From contig NW_024881278.1 in NCBI RefSeq assembly GCF_018691265.1, positions 5,639,501 to 5,703,500 on the forward strand: a DNA stretch of 64,000 nt, in the 5' to 3' direction. Below the pieces are notes generated by a model that was given only the letters and a program-made list of their open reading frames with translations, was not told where the DNA came from and did no database searches. The stretch comes from Tyto alba. Taxonomy: Eukaryota > Chordata > Aves > Strigiformes > Tytonidae. This document shows, piece by piece, positions 59,804 to 64,000 of the stretch. Made by a program: the position numbers and the translations under genes. Each line of letters starts with the position of its first letter. The first letter of the stretch is position 1.

Positions 59804-62800
59804 AGCTGTGTCCCACCACCCACACAGGTGTCGTGTGGGGAATTTCCCCCTTGCTCCCCAGCACACACGTGCCTGGGCGCAGGGCTCCCCCAAAGAACCT
59901 ATGTGGTAGGAGTCAGGGTTCCCACAGCATGCTGGGGTGCTTTGTGGGGTTTTCTTTGCTTCTTGGAGAAAGCTCACAAACTCCTTTGCAAATCCCCCGT
60001 TTGAGCTGTACAGGTGGCTCGTGTTTATCAAGGTTTTCTACTTGGAGATCGTTTCCTTAAAATCTGTCCTTCTGTTTGCTAAAATCCACACAGTCCCTGT
60101 TCCAAGCTGTGCAAGGCTTTCAGCTCTTTTTTCCTCTCAGCATTTTTTGCCTATATTGTTGCAGGAGTTGAATGGGGAAATGCACAGAGCTGGGAGATTA
60201 AAGATGTAAATTTTATAAACAGAAATCAAAGGTCCTAAATCCTGAGCAAAGAAAAGCCAACATAAGTATGAACATTAAAAAACATACATAAATAGTACTT
60301 CAAGGCTGAATGTGTTAAATTATTCAACAGTTAAGTCATAAGTGTTCTTAAACTTAAGTATAAAAATGCCCTTGACAATATTTCATAGCTGTGCATTTCT
60401 TTAAAATATTTAGCATTCTCATTAAAGAGAATGACTTTATTTTATATATTAGTTACACTCCTGCTTGTTAATATGAAGGAATTTAGTAGCAAAGAGCATT
60501 CTTATGTATATAAGCTGAAGACAATTTACATATAAAGTTGGACGACTATTCACTTTTTATTTATTCCTGGATCATCTGCATTCACGCATAGCTATAGAGC
60601 ATTTAAACAAATTTGTTCCTTAATGTGTAGTATTAATATCTCCTGCCCCAAAATATCATTTGCTAATGCCATTGCAAAGACAGGTTCATTCAAAGCTACA
60701 TGGAAGTTCTTGCCTTTGAAAGACTTAATGAACCTTACATTTTTGGTATACTGCACAGTGTAATGCCTATTACATATTCATTGCCAGAATGGAAGATTTT
60801 CTTTAACTCTGAGCTTCCTGGTCTAGTTCACTGTAAAACATTGTCAAAAGTCACAAGAGACTTTTGCTGAAAATTGTGACTCTTGATAGCAGGATGTAAT
60901 GGGGAGGTTTAGAATAGAAGAACCAGTGGTATATGGGCCCAAAGGGAATTGTTCTGACAGACAAATGGATGGATAATACAGTTTTTGACATAATGGGATG
61001 AAAAAGTTTATGCCAGAAAGAACTGAATTAAAGTTATTACTTTAAGGAAATACTGAAGTTCTCAAGACCAGCAGTATTACCTGCGTGCATTTCGTTTTAC
61101 TGCATCTCTGCATAACAGGTTTTTAAACAGGGTTGGTTTTGAATTGATTTATAAGCTTACTAACAAATCTGCAATAAAAATTGTAGTTACTTTCTTGGAA
61201 GTAACCCCAGTAACATCATTTTACAGGGTGTTTTTTTGGGAGCAGGTTTTTTTGATCTGTCTGTTTTTTAAAGTCCTGCATAATCAGTTTGCCTCTCAAC
61301 TCCCTTTTGTAAGGACAGCAAAACAAAAAAGACTATTATTCTGAGTTTTCCTCTGGAATAGTATGAGATTGCATAGAGGTATATTGTTTTGTATAATTTG
61401 TTTTTCTCAGTGTTTAGTGAACTTTGGAAATCAGCAGCTCTGAGAACCCAGAGCCCTGGTAAGACACAAAAATTGGCTGATACAGAAATCATTGCAAGAT
61501 CAAGGCCTTCATTAATGAAGGCCATCCAAAAAGGACTGTACATTTTTCTACTTTTTATTTTTAGGTGATCTTTAGGGCTGAGCTGTCAATCAGACAGGTT
61601 TTTAGGGGTGTTGTGAGCGTGTGCACGCATCTGCATATGTGCACCCAGGGGTTTGACCACAGGTCTCTGGAGAGGGGATAGTGCAATAACAGCCTCTCCA
61701 CTCCGAAGCCTCTGTTTGAGCAATGCTTCATTTTAGCTGGCAGTGACTAAGCCAACGGCTAAAATGCAGAAATAAGTACGGTGGAGAGAGGCCCTCATAA
61801 TGGCAAAGATGAAAAATGTGTTAGCGCAGAACAATGAAGTGATGGTAAATCTAAGATGTAGGCACCAGTCACCACTTGTACCATGCTGTTGTCAGAAGTG
61901 TGTTGAGATATCTGAGAGAGCCGGCTGAGAAAGGGAAGCTAATTATACCACATTATTCACTTCTGCTCATTAGGTATAATACAAAGGCCCTGCTTTTTAT
62001 GTATATATTAAAGTGCTGAGGACTAGAGGAATAGATAACTTAATGTTTCTTTTGTCTCACTAGTGGGTTTGTTCAGACAGAAAAATCGTGTTTTTATGGA
62101 CGTGCAACTTTCCACCCTCTAGAATTAGGGATTTCCTCCTGTGTCACTCCTAACAAACAGAAAAAGGCAATTCCCTCCCCCTCGACAGGCAGCAAAGCCA
62201 AACTAAACCAAAGCATAGCTCTTGTGCCCCGTGGCAATTCCCTCACCCAGTGTCTGTGTGAGGGTGTCTGAGATGGTTCCTATCTCCTCCCCTCTGCTCA
62301 GCACAGGCACCTGTGTCGATGAAGAAGCTCTTCCTACTTAATCCCTCTTCCCCACATACCCTCAATAGCTCCAGAGGCAATTTGACAGCCACAACCTACC
62401 CCCCTGCTGACATCCGTCCCCAGGTCACATTGTCCCCTTGCGCTGCAACTTGCCCCTCCGTCATCCTGAGACTGCAGATAACCACCCGCTCTCCAGCTGA
62501 GTGTCAATGAAATGAATTCAGCTGTTTAATAAACTTTGGATGGTATGTATAATGCATTCGTTTTTAGACGTTTTACCTGCCTCGCAATCCTTGTATTGCA
62601 TTTGGATCTGTAAATAAGCCATTAGGAAAAGATGAATGGGAAGGCAGAGGATTGGTTTATTGAAATTATTTATATATGAGAAATACCTGACTTTCGAAAT
62701 TCATGGCTCTTTAATGCTCAAGTCACAGAGAACACATTAAATCTAAGAGAAGAGGAACAGGTATCGCACTTCCACACTAAGGTGAATGAAATCAAATTTG

Positions 62801-63567
62801 GGCATTGAAATCCAGCCTTCTCCACAACGAAAATTGCCTTGCTCTTCTAATTACGAGCATCACAAAAGTCACTGCTTTAGTGAAATACCCTGCAGCGACA
62901 CAAAAGGATAGACTGGAGAAGCACACATCTACCAATAAGTGGCACTGAGCATCTACTCCATTTCTCACACAGGTTGGCATATCTCTCAGTGGTCCATCTG
63001 GTAGAATTGGATGGCATTTATCAGGAAATAATCCAATTGTGGCATGCCAAAACCTGAACATGAAAAGTACTTGTGCCTAGTGTCAATCATTCACCCTCTG
63101 ACAGTTCAATAAACATCCTTTCTGTGATGGTTTTCAGGAACACTGACACCCAAAATGCTGGAAACAATGCCAGAGATGGAAATGACAATGCTTCTGTGAA
63201 ACATCAAAAGGGACCGACACAACCTGGCATGGATTTTGCCAAGTGTTGCTTAGCAATACAGTGTGCTTGTGGGCCGCTGGCGTGTCGGGATTAGCTGCGA
63301 AGGGAGTGATATTCACACCTTTGCTGAAAATGCATCCTTCCCAAATAAAGGAGTACAAAGTAGGGAAGTGCAGCATCAGCAGGAGCAGGGAATGCCGCAG
63401 CCACAATATACAATTTTAGGCTTTGAAAAGCTATCTGCCCTCACCAGTTGTCTTCCTCAGGCATGGAAACATAAAGTGTCTCGTCCCAGCACCATGAGGA
63501 CACAGCCCTGTCTTGCCTAGCTCGTGCTCTTGCAGGGAACGAGAAGGTTTCATGGTCGTTTCCTTTT
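59804..63567. other. Unassigned, mostly AT-rich DNA
   Basis: The part at 60220-60690 is strongly AT-rich and reads like conserved non-coding DNA. It includes an ATTCTC/GAGAAT inverted pair at 60416-60433. Nested inverted words (CAAAAGTC/GACTTTTG and AGTCACAA/TTGTGACT) lie at about 60845-60885. No gene, tRNA or named repeat is recognised. Confidence 0.4.
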
Positions 63568-63589
63568 GGGGCTGGGATCAGGGCGGGGG
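63568..63589 (+). other. Potential G-quadruplex sequence
   Basis: G runs of 4, 3, 3 and 5 are separated by loops of 2, 4 and 1 bases. It meets the canonical motif with short loops. Confidence 0.65.
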
Positions 63590-64000
63590 CCAAACATTGC
63601 TCCCAGCAGCTCTTGCAGGAGGTACCTGCAGGCAGAATTTGACCTGGACTGGGCTGGCCTCTAGCACTCAGGTGATAACATACGGGAAGAAAGCCTGAAC
63701 CTGGAATTGGGAGGTGAACAACCAAATATCACTCCTAACGAAGTGTGAAATAGGGACGGTCATTTTAACAGCATAATTGTTGGTAGCAGTAAGAGGATGC
63801 TAGGAGCTCTCAGTAATGAAATAAAGAACTTGTTTACTTGCTGAATTTCCCAAGCGAGCCCCTCTCCCCAGGTGCGCGGATGCCACCTGTGTCTCTGCAG
63901 CCACCCCCCACCCCACCCCCCAAGGGATCCTGAAGGGCAAAAGCAGCATTTCCAGAAAAACGAAGAACGCTTGATGGCCAGAGGGAAAACATACTATTTT
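63590..64000. other. Unassigned non-coding DNA
   Basis: A C-rich tract at 63903-63921 has only three runs of three or more C and so misses the four-run G-quadruplex rule on the minus strand. No gene is recognised to the window end. Confidence 0.45.

Noticed and set aside
63903..63921. C-rich tract as a minus-strand G-quadruplex
   Set aside because: Only three runs reach three bases; the fourth is two.
1..64000. CRISPR arrays, operons, bacterial-type terminators or insertion sequences
   Set aside because: Repeat content (CR1/L3, MIR), microsatellites and absence of dense coding show vertebrate nuclear DNA; no spaced direct-repeat array is present.
1..64000. Endogenous retrovirus or LTR element
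   Set aside because: No paired long direct repeats, primer-binding site or gag/pol/env-like frame was seen; recognisable RT-derived sequence belongs to CR1/L3 LINEs.

Overview
The window looks like a non-coding, gene-poor stretch of a sauropsid nuclear genome, most likely a bird. Base composition is moderate to AT-rich and homopolymer runs are long. The recognisable interspersed repeats are few and old: fragments of CR1/L3-type LINEs in both orientations and several decayed MIR SINEs. There is no operon structure, no rRNA or tRNA gene, and no open reading frame that I recognise as a host protein. The longest open frames (up to about 236 codons) sit in GC-rich or low-complexity DNA and look like chance, with one exception. 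The minus-strand frame at 1498-1911 is the decayed C-terminal part of a CR1/L3 ORF2 protein.

Layout. At 1-5 kb there is a long antisense CR1/L3 fragment and a good MIR copy. At 5-9.3 kb there are several palindromic, probably ancient, repeat fragments: a near-perfect 26-bp hairpin at 5128-5153, a 25-bp hairpin at 7072-7096, an inverted motif at 7612-7650, and a roughly 105-bp snap-back element at 8472-8578. At 9.3-18.5 kb there is mostly unannotatable DNA with a 39-base poly-T run and simple repeats. At 18.6-19.06 kb there is a clear CpG island (43 CpGs in 460 bp by hand count) carrying an RFX X-box and an inverted CCAAT motif; this is the best promoter candidate in the window. At 19.5-31 kb there is AT-rich DNA with several stretches that read like conserved regulatory elements. 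At 31.6-32 kb there is a large imperfect inverted repeat that runs into a three-copy tandem array of about 87 bp per unit. A second, weaker CpG-rich block lies at 33.46-33.98 kb, and a homeodomain/POU-motif-rich block at 34.64-34.87 kb. At 42-44.3 kb there are a weak MIR, a CR1/L3 3' terminus on the plus strand, and a second LINE fragment on the minus strand. At 47-53 kb there are two more MIR fragments and another LINE 3' terminus. At 53.8 kb there is a short degenerate tandem repeat. The rest is unassigned, apart from microsatellites and a few G-quadruplex-type sequences.

Nothing here acts together as a pathway. The most reasonable reading is an intergenic or deep-intronic regulatory desert with old repeats and one or two CpG-island promoters whose transcripts cannot be identified from the window alone. 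Family assignments were made by reading the sequence against remembered consensus features; no database search was run.
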